Shown: in pieces, positions 24,061 through 36,944 of the stretch | Position numbering within the stretch: the first letter of the stretch is position 1 | Layout: the number at the start of each line of letters is the position of its first letter | Assembly: GCA_933228895.1 (NCBI GenBank) | Contig: OW121855.1 | Coordinates: 42,918,698 to 42,982,697, forward strand | DNA: 64,000 nt | Direction of reading: 5' to 3' | DNA from: Platycnemis pennipes | Lineage: Eukaryota > Arthropoda > Insecta > Odonata > Platycnemididae | Notes under the pieces: model-generated | Databases searched by the model: none | Told to the model about the DNA's origin: nothing | What the model saw: the letters and a program-made list of their open reading frames with translations, nothing else | Made by a program: the position numbers and the translations under genes

Positions 24061-24645
24061 ATATTGCATCTACATCTACGCGATACCGTGCGAGCCAACC
24101 CCTTTGCTATGCTGCCTTTTGTGTTCTCTAATATTACGGGGGAAAAATTACGTTTTAAGTCTATCGGTACGACAATCTATCTCTCTAATCTTATGTCGAA
24201 TCTAGCATATTGCGCTGGTGTTTTTAAAAAAATATATCTAACATCTTAAGGGAAGCTATCCGTTTTAAATTTCAGCAATAGATTTAATCTGCATTTTAAC
24301 CGACGATCTGATGATGATTCCCAACGTAACTCTTCTATTATTTCCGATAAACTACTAAACCTATCGCAACGCCTTTTTACAAACCTAGCTGCTCTACGCT
24401 GTACACTGTTAGCTCTCTAATCAAACCTAATCCATTCGGATCCCATACACCGGATTGATATTCAAGGTGGGGCCTAACTAGTGAAAAGTAACATTGCTAT
24501 TTTGTCTTATCATCACATTTCCCAAGCACTCTTTTAATAAATCCTAGCTTCCTCTTGTCTCGTCCGCATATTTCCTGGATGTGATTTTCCCACGATAAAT
24601 CTTTAGTTTTGTTACACATAATTACATTATGGTACCTGTCAAATT
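24061..24645 (-). pseudogene. CR1/L2-like LINE copy, decayed RT C-terminus and 3' end
   Basis: The minus strand begins at the right with a remnant of the RT-ORF segment around KDLSW/HIQEICGR. It passes through KLGFIKRVLGKCDD-like, YFSLVRP-like, WDPN-like, VQRRAARFVK-like and CRTDRFK-like motifs and reaches the hexamer tail at about 24065-24078. Compared with copy A, about 190 bp between the terminal stem-loop start (CGATACCGTGCGAGCC) and the end of the coding region is deleted. Frameshifts and stops break the frame throughout. It is the same family as the copies at 43.7-48.6 kb. Confidence 0.85.
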
Positions 24646-25283
24646 AAGTTCGTCAGATAAAAGTATCTTAAAGCAGCACTATTACCCAACGTACGCCTCG
24701 TCCCTACGGTTACCCAGGAAGGCATCGTGCAGAAAAATCGCCCTGTCCAAAAAATGATGCTAATCCCGTACGATGAGGCTTCACCTGTATTTGAGCCTGG
24801 GGCTTGATCCGCACCCGAACCCACCTTGGGCTGCCACGCCCCCTACATTCGAATAACCACAAAAAAGTACCACATATGCAGTTAATCTTATAACGCATAC
24901 ATATCTGGTGGTTTGCTCAGATCCCATCATCAAAACAGTATCATTAGTGTAAAATCCTGCATTACGACCACACACATCAACAATTCTCAATGTTTACAGT
25001 CCTTGTACGTGGTCGACCTGGACGATCTTCAACTTTCATGGACTCCCTGCCTTCTGAAAATCTTTTATCTCATCTAAAAACTCAAGCATTTATCGCCATA
25101 AGCTTCTGACAACATTTGGTAAGACTCTATTGCTGGTATTTTAAGTTTCACTGGAAACATGATGCTAACGCTCCGATCAATTTTCGTATCCGTCATTTTC
25201 CGGAGGAGCTTAAAAACACGACTGTGTTCACTCTCTGCTCTCTCTCTCTGGGCCGAGTAGACCAATCGAGTGGAACTTATCAC
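24646..25283. other. Non-coding stretch, nothing recognised
   Basis: Three overlapping minus-strand frames (24639-24990) and one at 25074-25364 have no recognisable domain. Confidence 0.4.
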
Positions 25284-26462
25284 CAGTGATGGGAAATAAA
25301 ACATAAGAAAGTAACTGGGCACAGTAGCAGTTACTTTACAAGTCTTGTTATTAGTTACAAACATTGATTACATTTTTTTTATCAATTAGTTGCACTTACA
25401 AGTAGATTGCATTTATTTTTCTTAGTCATTTAGAAATAGATCGATGAGGTTGATGGGAGAGGAACTATTTCATGCTGTTTTTTACAGTTAGTTATTATTT
25501 TAACGCATGCATTAAACACAAATATTTCAACCCATAATTCCGATAATAGTGTGCTTGAGCTTGCGTGCTATCAGTGTAGTAGGACTTTTGAATGAATCTC
25601 CAATGAATTGATAGGTCATATTTCTCACTGGTAAATTTTCATATATAAAAAGTTTAAACAATACATTTAATCACTGAACCCAGTTACTTACTAGGTTGTA
25701 CGGGGTTAGATGGCAGAAGGGACAGTTTTGTCTCATAAAGACCTTTTATTATTATTATTATTATATTACAATTAATGTAATGCATGATGTAGGTACATTG
25801 ATATCCTTACCTTTTTTCTGATAAATTAAGCTACGTGCACTGATTCTGCTAATGCAAAAGTAGGTAACCGCACGAATCTTAGCTCCAATGCTAAGTTTCA
25901 ATCTCACAGTCTTATGTTCGGCCCTTGTGCCTTCAGTTAATTGAAAATTGGGTTATAAATACTTAAAAAGGAATCCTTCACCATCTGAATAGCCGTAGGA
26001 AAATTAAGTGACACCAACGCAAAAAATTTTGGGTTCGATTTCATTCTGATACATTTTAATGTACATGCAGTATCAGTAAGAGGCCGTATAAAATGCTAAG
26101 TTCGCGATGTTTTTTACGGAGAAGTTGGAGACCAATCCCTCCCAAGCACCCCCATTCTGGCTTTATAGTCACCCATAGCTTGCCAATGCCTCCCCCAGAG
26201 CGTTATATCCTTGATTGCAAAGAAAGATGAAATTCGCAAAATATCGCAACAAGTTAGGACATCACTGTCGGTAATGCCGCCACCATTGATCTCCAAAAGC
26301 AGGAGATAATCTGCCAACAATGAACATATCATGAAAGATACAATGCAATAAAGTAATGGTATAGTTACATTTTCTTAAATATAACGATTACAAGTAAAAG
26401 ATACCGAAAAAGTAATCGTTACCGGTAACCCAGTACTTTTATATGGTTGCTCCCCATCACTG
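25284..26462. mobile_element. hAT-type DNA transposon, non-autonomous or decayed
   Basis: The left end CAGTGATGGG and right end CCCATCACTG form perfect 10-bp terminal inverted repeats with the hAT signature CAGTG. Subterminal sequences are also mirrored: AAAGTAACTGGG near the left, and CCCAGTACTTTT preceded by GTAATCGTTACCGGTAAC near the right. The flanking octamers CTTATCAC and CTTAACAT match at 6 of 8 positions, as expected for an aged hAT target duplication. The 1.18-kb length and lack of a recognisable transposase (only a 72-codon minus frame at 26114-26332 of unknown nature) suggest an internally deleted element. A (TTA)n run lies at about 25746-25766. Confidence 0.85.
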
Positions 26463-29400
26463 CTTAACATGGAGAGAGAATTTAGATCGAAAACAGTGCA
26501 CGCTCAAATAGTACGGAAAGCATGTACTTAGTTTTGCGAACAGTTTCGTTACTTTTGAGCCAGACCTCGTATATGGCTGTTACCGTAAAATTTCACGTCT
26601 GTCCTTTCGATGTTCAGAAGGTTTTTGTTTCAAACTCTTGACCTACTTAGCACTGATTTCATGAAGCGTTGCTCTGAAAAAACATGCAACCACTTACGTA
26701 ATACACTGAGCAGTACATTTCATTTTACACATCAATCGCATCGCTCCATTCTGTTTCGGCTATTTCCAGGCCATTTTAGGTTCCCATTTTCCTGATTTCA
26801 GCTCGATTTAATCGTGATTTATGTGATTTATTGGTGAAACTGAGCGTACATTTTGTGGAGGTAAAACACTTGAGCTTCTCCCACTCCAACTACTCTTAAC
26901 ACTTTTATCAGCGCTTGGAACGGCAGTAAATACATCTCTTCCGCATTTTTTTGTCTCGCTGTGATACGATGAGTATAATTGTACCTGCATTTCCTTCCGG
27001 CCGTGGAAATATTTCCGTACCATAATTTCGGCCATTCCCCCTGCCTAATTTTGTTTTTAGTGTGGATGATCATCCCGTCCTGTCCTCGCTGTGGTTCTCT
27101 CTAGTTCCTACAGATTTTCCTGTAGCATTCACCTCACGTTCATTTCTCTGCAATAGTCTCAATTTCCATATGCTCTAATTCTTATTTTGACTGAAATATT
27201 TATCCATTATTCTGCATTCAAAGGATAATTAGGGAGTCTTATTCCTAACTTTTAATGAACTTCGGTAAGTCCCAACATCTTACATAAATGTCGAAAAGAA
27301 ACAACAATGTAATGATTATTGTAATGTACCTAATGTATGAAATGTTCATGATTTAGTATTAATAATAATAATTGTGGGTCCATTTGAAAATAACGTATTG
27401 AGAATTTTACTGTTATGGAAAAGAAGGCTGCTACCAAATCCATTCAAATAACAATATAATAATATCTTTACAACTAGTTTTCATTGTCTTTGATGGGAAA
27501 TCCCACTCTAATTCGCATTCTCTGAACAGTTCCCTCGATACTCATATCTTTCGTCAGTCAGCGCATATCCTACTTCTCTTCATATCACTGCCCCACCTTT
27601 TTCTCTTTCTTTCTATCTTACCTGGTATTCTATCTTCAATTACAGCTTTAAGTATATGTCTGGAATAGCGTGGCAATAGACTGAAGTAATTCGGTGAAAG
27701 GAATAAATCATGCATCAGTTCTAAGATTCATCCCTTCATATGTGAAGGAATTTTCCAGAACACTTGTTCGTCTATTTGTAATGGAAGAATTATGTGGTGT
27801 TTGATTTATATTCAGATTAAATAGTATTAATTAATTTTCCTTTCCAATATTTTCTGTTATTGCGTTATGAGAGTAACTCCACTATTTCAATAATTTGTAA
27901 AGTGGCACAATGGAAAATATTATGCCGATATAACGTTAGCAGTTGGAGAACCTTAAAACCTATATATTGAAAACGTTGTCCATACTTAACATGTTTTAAC
28001 GGTTAAATATATTTCTAAGAAAACCCAGATCCCCAAACACCATCGCTGCAACTTTATCTGTCGATATTTACTGTACCGTACTTTCCCTTTCCTCTTCTTT
28101 CCGGCGATACCTATCTAGTAAAATTATTTCATATCCTTAATTAGCCATGTACATCCTTTCCTGAATTAATACATCCCCACTCTTTCCACGCTTTATTTGT
28201 CTTTTATTAAAATAATAATCAATGATTTTAAACGCTGTGTGGGTGGACATGTGCAGTACTCGATTATTTTCTCTGAGGTTCTAACCCTTGTTTTTCCTTT
28301 AATGTTTGAAAATAAGTTTGATTTTATTTTTGCTATTGGTTCGTGGGATAACATGAAAATGGGATGCCATCGAACCAAACCTGCTATCCTTGATCAAGTC
28401 CGTTTGCGTGATGCCCATGGAGTAAAGGCTTTGCGTCGTTCTTACCAAGATCTCATTTAATGATTGAAGAAAGTAATCGTGCACACAAGAGGGTGAAAAG
28501 GGGTTTTTATAGCGGCCATAAATTCTGTTTCCAGTGGATGCCATCATATAATTATTCATTTCGTGGAGGGGATATAAGCTTACATAATTTTTTCCTTGGA
28601 TGGATAATGACCCTTCACTTCAGCCGAGCGTCATATTTTCTCAACGGCAAGTTTTCTTATCAGCTCTTAGTAGCCCTTTTTTGTTGAACTTTTAAGTCGC
28701 AAATAATGCACTTGGCACATAGGATGCGAAAATACGTTGGCAATTTGTGCACCTCCTAAAGGTGAATAAATCCTTTGATTTATATGGCAACAGTTAGAAG
28801 GTACTCTTAATTCGAAGTTGAATGATAGTGTCGTAATTTGAGCCTATAATGATTTTTTATCTCTATAAAGAAAATTGGCATTCATTTATAGCGCCATCTT
28901 CAGACTTTTAGATCTGCTCAGTTTGGTCCATTTTTTATTAGGCCGAGGCTCACTGCTAATTATACTGTCGGGGGAGCAAAAACGTGATTGCTTTTAAACA
29001 TGTGAATATTTTTGTAACAATTTTCAGCCTGCGATTTAGTTGCGGGGGATTATAATATTATAGTAAAATTAAAAGTTCTTTGTGGATAAAATTTTACTTT
29101 ATGTTATCATAATGCCCCAACGAAAATCTCATGCTCTTAGGTCTTGCTTTTCGTTTGCAACTTTTGGTAAGTTTCTGTATTATTTTGCTTCCACAAATGA
29201 GGTATCGAAAATTCTGAAGAGACTGGAGTCGTCTTATACGAATTAATTTTTCGTGCCAGTATTGCAGAAAACCTACGCAAACGTACAAGGTTAAGTACTA
29301 TAATTATGTAGTATTATTCTTACAAGGGAATGAGTAATTCAGAAACGCATTAACATTTAAAACGCAACGAAACCTTGCCGTTTACTTTAGAGAATAGCGT

Positions 29401-31417
29401 TTCTAATTCACTTCATTTCCAGAACTAGTATTTAAAAACTCATTTATGTCCAGATAAGTGTTTCTATAGCGTTCCTTTCGCCAGAAATTGATACAGTTTT
29501 GATTTAACAGAGACTACTCAGATGAAAAGTGAGCAATTAATTGGTTTTTCACGTCATTAAGAATTCGTATTGGATACTTAAATTCATTTATAGCTGTTTT
29601 TTGCCTGTTAACATATCATATTACCCTCCGAAAATCCAATCTAATGATAGGATTAGGTGCGCCACACTATTTTCTTTCAATTCTTGGGACAATATTTTTC
29701 AGGCCAGAAAAAGAACTATCCTTTCCTCTCAAACATGGCGTTTGGGTTGTTATATTCGTTCAATTAAACTTTTAATGTCGATTCATAATATTACCTTCAA
29801 TATATTTATGCCGTTTACGCAAGTTAGTTCGCAAACAAGCTGTAATTCGTGAATCAGATCCATTCAACTTTTTAATAAATACTTAAGATTTTTAATGCAA
29901 AAACATGTTATGGCAATTTAATAGAAAGATTTGACGATCCATATTTTTATCTTCTCCGAGAAAATAAAAAACCGTAGTAAGGAATTTGTAAAATGATACT
30001 GTGGAATTATAAAAGAAAATGGTGCTATTTCTGACAATGAGTCAAATCTCACGTAAAGACATTTTAGAGTTTTTCCGCCAGACTTACTATTGCACATGCC
30101 CATAGAGAATTTAAAAAGTTGCAAGAATTTTTTATATTTTTTAATATTTTTAAGTTTTTTAAATGTTTTGTTTTGCGCCATGTTTTGTATCTAAACGTAA
30201 ACATTTCGTAACGTAAAAAAATAATTTAATCCGGCGAGCAAGAGTTCTATTACCTCCTCCACGGGCCGCTCTTTTTCTTTGGGTCGGGTCTTACCCTCGC
30301 ATATGTCATTCCTTTTCGAACTAAAAATACTCTCTCCATAGATTATGCGTTATCATTTTCCCGCGGATACAGTAAGAGAAAAGAATGATACGCTATCGGC
30401 GTCTTCAAGTTCCTTGAAATTTCCAACTAAGGGAGACTTGCGACCTTTTTCGACTGCAAGGGGAGTGAAACTTACGAACAGCATCATTCAGGCAAAATAT
30501 GTCCAATCAACCTTATGCCTATGAATTTATGGGTGTAGATGTTCATTCAGTGGGCAAATTACTTAGGCTTTCCTCAGACGTCAAGCTTATTATGGCGAAA
30601 ACACGTGAAATAATTGGGGAATTACATAAGAGATTGGGATTGGCCAGTTGAAAAGTTTTTTTTTAAGAATTTCATACCTTTCAGGTATCTTTAGTGCGTA
30701 GCGAACATTTGGACTCCAGTAGAGAAAGGTCAAGTTGTGAATTAAATGAAAAGGAAAGGAAACCAATGCGTTTCGCTGAAAACTACTTCAAACGGTGAGT
30801 GCTATACGGCAATGGGAGGGAATGAGATGGGAGCCCATGTAGACTTAAAGGTTAGCACGCCAGGTTTTAAATTATGTACTAGCATCATTCAAATTTTAAA
30901 AATTGGAGGTTAACTCGGAAAGTATAATGCTAGCCCCCACGCTGCATATGAAGGTCTGTCAAAAGCAGCTGAATAAGTGAGGATGTACAGTTATCGAGAC
31001 GGTTATTTTAGGAATTGGTTTCCTTCCCCTGCCATTTGCGGTCACAAAACAATATAGGAATGCAGCAGCCGAATCTAGTGAAGCGCGAATTTTCATTAGT
31101 TTCTTGTTTTACTTTCATGCACAAGAAGCTTTTGTTAATCTACCTAAATTTAATCTCCCTAAAAATCTATCTATCTAAATCTAATCTCTTAATTTCATTG
31201 TTTTGATATTGATCTACCTTTCTTTCTGCTGTTGCATAGCAAAGTGGGCACCTTAGAACAGAAGAACTACCATCACATTATAGAGTCTGAATTTCAATGC
31301 TTTGTTTAGGTTAATGTTCATCAAATACTAGGCTAAATAGCATGTGAAATTCACGCATTCAGAAAACCGTGTTGCTTGGTTTTACCCACGGATTAATATA
31401 TAGGATAGGAATGTCAA
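26463..31417. other. Long non-coding stretch, nothing recognised
   Basis: About 5 kb of AT-rich sequence. The longest frames (87-103 codons at 28197-28460, 28299-28559, 29541-29852 and 29918-30181) have translations typical of random AT-rich DNA. I could match no part to other repeats in the window. Confidence 0.45.
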
Positions 31418-31485
31418 CAAAGAAATTCGTACCCTTAGTGTACGGTTTCCTTCTTCCGCCGCAAGTTGTCGCTAGCATCTAGCGA

Positions 31486-31528
31486 TGCTAGCCAAGGTCC
31501 GTGTATATTTACCGACCTTGATGCTAGC
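31486..31528. repeat. Short hairpin next to the left inverted arm
   Basis: GCTAGCCAAGGTC and GACCTTGATGCTAGC form an inverted repeat with a 1-2 base bulge around an AT-rich loop. It overlaps the inner side of the 31.4-kb arm and repeats its GATGCTAGC motif. Confidence 0.55.
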
Positions 31529-33060
31529 TTATGAGCGTTGCACTGAAATAATCTAATTTAAAGAGTTGCAGGAATGAAAATATGGTTCCCAAAAATTTGA
31601 AACCCAAGCAAAGTACGCCTTATTTACTCGTACTAATTTTTCAATTTCTATCCACCGCGAAAAAAATTAATTTTACGTTGCAAGTGGGTGGAAAACGAGG
31701 GTGACAAGTGCACAAACCTCGCACCTATATTTGCATTTTTGGAACAAAACATTATGGTGGATTTGAAATTATCTCAGCTTCTTTCGTCATAAGGCAGAGA
31801 AGCGTTTGAACATTGCTAAGTTTGTTTCTTATTCTCTCTAAGTTTCATATTGTTACGTATGATTAGGTCATAGGAGGCGTGCCAATTTTTTGTGACATTT
31901 ATAGGTGCATAGGGGTTTGCGGAATCCTTAAAAATCAAAGTAAGTTTAACAGAGAGGCAAAGTGTTGTTAACAGGAGATAATACCAACAGAAGGACATTT
32001 CAGTATTTATATTTAATATCATATCATCAGAATATTCAAGTAAAATAAGCATTTTTAACCAGTAAATTTCAATTATTTTATTTCGAACCTTTAAGGAGAA
32101 GTTGACACGCGCTAATTGCAATTTAATTTAAACCCTTTTAATGTCAATTATAAGTGTAGTACCTAATAAAAACATAAGCTTGAGTTTTGTCTTCAACATG
32201 CGTGATAGTGTTATAAAATTACTTTGATAAAGAGTATCCTTTTATAACTTTAAGAACCTCATACTTTGAGGCATATTTCCGCTTTACCTTCACAGCACTT
32301 TAACGACATTAAAAAACTATTCAAGCGTTGTGGCAATATCATATACATTCAGAAGCAATTATTAATAATGTAGTTAATGCACGAATTATTAAAAATGCGT
32401 AAAAGAATTAACTCACTATGCTTATAACGTGCATTTTTACCATTTCAAGCTCACTCAACATATTCAGAAAATTCCTACGTGATACAGAGAGATAAGATGA
32501 GACAAGGAAATCCATGATTCGGAGAAGATACTGATTTTATTTTATTGTCAAGCAAAACATTTTTAAACACATTGAATTTAAAATGCAAATCAAAATTTTA
32601 AATTGCATCATGTTTTATGAAAATGAGAGGATTTTTCGGTAGACTGATTTTTTTTTTAATTAAGTCGGCATTTATTCTTTTATACTGCTGCCTAAGTCTC
32701 ATTAAAATGAAATAATGTAAAATATGTGTTATCATATCAGTCCCATGTGTTTCAAAGGGAAATGTAAAACACATATTGTCCAAACATAATTCTAATGTTC
32801 TGGAATAGCAATCTGGAAACATTATATTGCTAATAAGGATATGCTCCACTTGCCTCAGCATAATGTAAAGGTTATTTTGCTTTATAATATAACTCCTAGA
32901 ATTCAACAATGCTAGCATATTGACGTCACTTTTAGATTTGTATTAATCCAAAGAACTGGAACAATCAATGCAGTGTACACATTTTCTGAATTTCCTACAG
33001 AGAAATCCAACCACATAATAGATGGGTGGATATCTGGATGAAATAAGGTACCTACGCCAT
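31529..33060. other. Non-coding interior, short minus-strand frames
   Basis: Minus-strand frames of 101 codons (31816-32121), 106 codons (32598-32918) and 81 codons (32912-33157) follow one another. The last has a fairly protein-like composition, but I recognise no family in any of them. Together they could be remnants of a minus-strand gene or chance. Confidence 0.3.
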
Positions 33061-34413
33061 ATTCCGACACGGGAATAATTCCGACACCCGGGTGCATTGC
33101 TAAAAGTACTGAAATTGGTGGACAGTTGTCATTAAATATGGGACTTGCATCTATCAACGAGGAGACACAAAAAGTTACCTTGTCCTAGGTGTGGCGCTCG
33201 TTGTAGTAGTGCACATTTTGTGTTCTAGTGCGAAAGGCGTGCGTCGTGAGATGTCATTTTAACCAATTTTCTGTGTTTCATTTTTAGAAAGTGATATATA
33301 TTTTATATCGCTTTGCAGCCTATTGTTGCTGAATAGTGCAGCATGCATAGTTAGGAGAAATAATTGATACACAGTGAGAATTTCAAGAATGAGTTAGAAA
33401 GATCGTGGATTCCCTAATTCCGACAGGTGTCGGAATAAGGACTAGCGGCTCTTAATTTCCGTTTAACTCGCACATAACAGTACCGGAGATCGTTGAATTA
33501 TGTGCTACTTTTGTAAACAGCTATTGTGGTTTTTCAGAGCTCAATGATTAGCTGTTTCCTTACATAAAAATATTTAATGAGGAGAACGAAAATTCATTGA
33601 AATAACTGTTGCAAGTTAGGCACGAATTTTCTTAATTCAGAAAATAATATGATAAAAAAATATTGGTCGTCTGCTCTTTTGGTTTGTGATCAAGAGAAGG
33701 AATTATGCCGGAGAATTTTTTTTTCGGAGAGGTAGGGATGCCGGTAACTGGTCGACTGAGAAGAAGGGTCTATGCCCACTTGTGATCTCAATGGAATCAC
33801 ACAATTTCGATGAAAACGCAGGATTAGCTGATAGAAAGTTGATGAAGTTATTTTTGAATAGACGCAGGGATGTATCAAAGAGAAGGGCTCAGAGAATGAA
33901 CCAAGGTAGAGCCATGAAATTAAAACGCATGCTCGTGAAATATTACTTTGAAAAGCTAAAAAGTATCGTGATTGAACACTATCTTATGCAAATGCCAGGA
34001 AATAATTACACCATTGATGAAAAAGCATTCCTGAAAAAAGAAATCCTGAACTGGAGACGCAGGCAAGCCGGGTGCTAGTGAAATGCCTTCCAATAAAAAA
34101 GAGCGCCGGTATTTCACCATTTTCAGAGAGGACAGGGTGCCGATATTAGTCTGTGCAGCGTTTGCAAACAGTATGTCCATGAGGAATGTGCAGATGCTAA
34201 ATTTCGTAGAATTTTCTTCTGTCCTTAATGTCTATGTCAGTGACTAGTAAAATATTTTCAAGTATTGTCATGAACGCTTTATTATGAAATTATTGCTTTC
34301 TTTTGCGTAAATAAAACTTATTTCATCACAGTTTCCTACTCATTTTTTACTTTTTAGCTCTTAAACTTACGAACCACACACTGTCGGAATTAGAAGCATA
34401 TCTGTGTCGGAAT
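33061..34413. repeat. Cluster of GTCGGAAT / ATTCCGAC octamers
   Basis: The octamer occurs six times in 1.35 kb, always in pairs. ATTCCGAC lies at 33061 and 33078 (same orientation); ATTCCGAC at 33417 with GTCGGAAT at 33429 (an inverted pair, TTCCGACAGGTGTCGGAA); and GTCGGAAT at 34383 and 34406. Several extend to GTGTCGGAAT. A CpG-containing octamer this frequent is unexpected by chance. Its role is unknown. Confidence 0.6.
33686..34229 (+). pseudogene. Orphan open frame with a zinc-finger-like C-terminal tail
   Basis: An open frame of 130 codons runs to TAG at 34076-34078. It is very basic (many Arg/Lys, for example a RRRDVSKRRAQR stretch) and its first ATG is at about residue 36. After three closely spaced stops the same frame reopens and encodes CSVCKQYVHEECADAKF, then FFC and P before TAA at 34227-34229. 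That is a Cys-x2-Cys...His-x2-Cys...Cys arrangement like half a PHD-type finger, of the kind seen at the C-terminus of some insect pogo/jerky-type transposase proteins. A good splice acceptor (TTTCACCATTTTCAG, ending 34126) precedes the tail. A spliced gene or a decayed transposase are both possible, and I recognise no family for the basic part. Confidence 0.35.
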
Positions 34414-35003
34414 TCGGGCCATGGGGTCCAAATTTCGACATTTTAACATATTTTATTCAAACTGATGTAACTGTGAAAACAGTGCATATATTACTAAGCA
34501 AATCAGTTTTGAGTATTGTGCACAGCACGGGCAAAGTTTCGTACAAATATGGGCTTTGTACTAACTACAGTTTTTTTATTTTTATCATGAAACCTTAGCG
34601 TGTCGCAATATAGATCAGTTACATTATAATAGAAATACGATGAATCGTTATTTATGGTTATATATGCGCGAAATGCCACGAAAAAATATGGTTTTAATTC
34701 TTAATATAACGAGGCTGAAGATGAATGTGACAACAGTACACCACACTTCTTTAGGCATTGTCCTAGTTTTCTTTGACAAAGAACTCACAGTGACAATAGC
34801 GCAAGAGTTGGAAATGTTTTCTTGCTGAAATAGCCACAAACTAAATTACGCTAACTGGCCACTAAATAATTAAACAATTCATTACTAACCGATGTTTTCA
34901 CATGCAAGCAATGCATCCAGAAAAATTCTAGCATCGTTAGGCAGTAGCGACAACTGGTGGCGAAACACTGAAACCGTACACGAATGGTACGCTTTCGCTA
35001 TAA

Positions 35004-36944
35004 GGCGATAGCATTAAGCTTCAGGGGGCTGGTTTTACCTGAACATTCATAAAGGCCTCTTTCGGAGTTGAACCAGGTGTCAGCTAACAACTTAAAAGTG
35101 AACAACTTGATCCTGGACATTGCAGTGAAAGTAGCATTCCTTTGGTATGCTATGTGTTGGGGACACATAATATACTCAGAATTTAATTATAAGAGTATAA
35201 TGTAGATAAAAATTGTAAATATTGGCTGAAGTTCTTCACGAAAAGCCAGTTTGCGACCATTTCACTAGGTTACCAACCCGTCACAGAAGCTCTATGCACG
35301 TTTAGCGACCTTGGAGGGCAGAAATAATAAATTATAAATAGCCATTGAACTGTTGATGTGTGTTTAAGCTACCGGGGCCTACAACGTTTCATGACCACAG
35401 CTGTGAGCGTATCAACATTAAGAGTGCATTGAAACTATGGGAAAAAAGTCCTCGAACACATCCGGTGCATTCGCTGCGTCCCTTGAACAAGTAACAACAA
35501 CACCATGCTTCCTGTCAATCTTTCCTTTTCAGTTGTTATTTTCCTGCTGTCATCCTTTGTTCTCCTTTTTCCTGATAGTGTGTCGCATTTCCTTTCCAGC
35601 ATACCGCTACGTGTCTGGATCGAAAATGTTTGTGGTCCATGCTTCAAAAAAAGGACGACCATTTATTCATTTATTCCTTTGTTCCGTTTTCATTATTGCC
35701 AAAATGTAGAGTCATTAGCGTGACTTAGCGATTATTCCGCTTCGCCAAAAGGGTAGACGTAAAAAAAATCGGAGAATCAGGAGCGAAGAGAGAAAATTGA
35801 AAATGCTGCCAAACAGCCTCCATCGTTAAAAAGTCTCCGGATACTAAGCGGTTTCGGGTTGTATAAACGCATGGTGGCTGGGAGAAAGGTAATTGAATGT
35901 TTGGGATCAATTGGTAACAAGACAAATGGCGTTGGTAATTAGGGTCGGTCCCGTAGTTTCATTTCCCGGTGAATTTAGAACCTCTCTGTCTCCAAATTTA
36001 ATTCATGTAGCCTCACCCTTAGAGATCTCCCATCAGTCATCTAATTCCTCTCACATCGAGTGTGATAATCATCAGTCATTCACTCACTTCTCATCTGTAC
36101 CTCACGCAACTTCAAGCGTAATTAATGAGCGTCCAGGTATCAAACATGCCGACCAAAGAACGCTGTTGTCTGCTGTAGCACACCAAGTTAAGTTTCGAAG
36201 ATTACCCTCCCTCTTATTTGCACTATCCGTGCCTATAGTAAATTGCTATCTTTATGGTGGTTTTAAGCGTCAATTTGAATATAAATTTGCTGCTAAGTCT
36301 CATTTTATCCAATAACGAAATTTCGTGCGTGTTTTGGTGATATATTATTCATAATCATCGGGAGATCAAAAGGAATTTTCCACTCTATTATTTTTGATAG
36401 TCCATGTTCATGGTGTCAATGAAGTGGATAAATTCATAATACGTAAATATTTACTATGAGGAAAAATGTATTTGTTCTTCTTTCATTACTCAGTCTATCC
36501 TTCATTACAGTTGCGATACATTTGGCTATCGTATGCTAGTGCTCTTCATCATTAATCATCAGTTCTAAGATTGATTTAATGATGCTATTCTCCCGATTAC
36601 TTTGATGGTTAATATCTTCATTGTATTTAATTCCTCTAATCCATCGTAAAAGGAAGAACTATTATACTATTCCACAGAAAATTATTGCACAAATTACGCA
36701 TTTCACCGACTTGCGGCATCATCAGGTTCTAACTGCCTGTAGGTCTTCCTTTTAGCATAGAGGACAAGTTTTTAAATGGGGTGAAGCCTGAAGTGGTTGA
36801 GAGAGCAAGGAGAACTTTTGTAACATAGATTACATGATAGATACTCAGGTACAACCGGTTTCGGCCGCTAGATGAAGGTGGTCTAGCGACAGTTTGTGCC
36901 TAAAGATTGTCTAAGGTTCAAATACGGAAGAAAGAATCCTTCTC
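35004..36944. other. Non-coding stretch, nothing recognised
   Basis: A 140-codon plus frame (35893-36315) and overlapping frames at 35435-35925 on both strands have no identifiable domain. The rest is AT-rich. Confidence 0.4.

Larger units (their letters stand above)
31418..35003. mobile_element. Possible 3.6-kb transposon remnant bounded by diverged inverted repeats
   Basis: Sequence at about 31418-31490 and its reverse-complement counterpart at about 34927-35003 match over some 65-75 bases. Shared blocks are CTAGCATCG, TAGCGACAACT and GAAACCGTACAC, then GGTACG. The arms face each other as terminal inverted repeats would, with GTGTACGGTTTCC on the left and GAAACCGTACAC on the right. Target duplications are not evident. 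Inside are an orphan open frame and a zinc-finger-like tail (33686-34229). Alternatively, these are two unrelated copies of a short dispersed repeat that happen to be inverted. Confidence 0.4.

Noticed and set aside
32912..33157. 81-codon minus-strand frame as a conserved protein exon
   Set aside because: It is protein-like in composition, but I recognise no family, and it contains two of the repeated octamers that may drive its apparent regularity.
35893..36315. 140-codon plus-strand frame
   Set aside because: No motif or splice context; composition matches the surrounding non-coding DNA.
36840..36920. Possible MITE end near an ACCGGTTTCGGCC motif
   Set aside because: No matching inverted or direct partner was found nearby.
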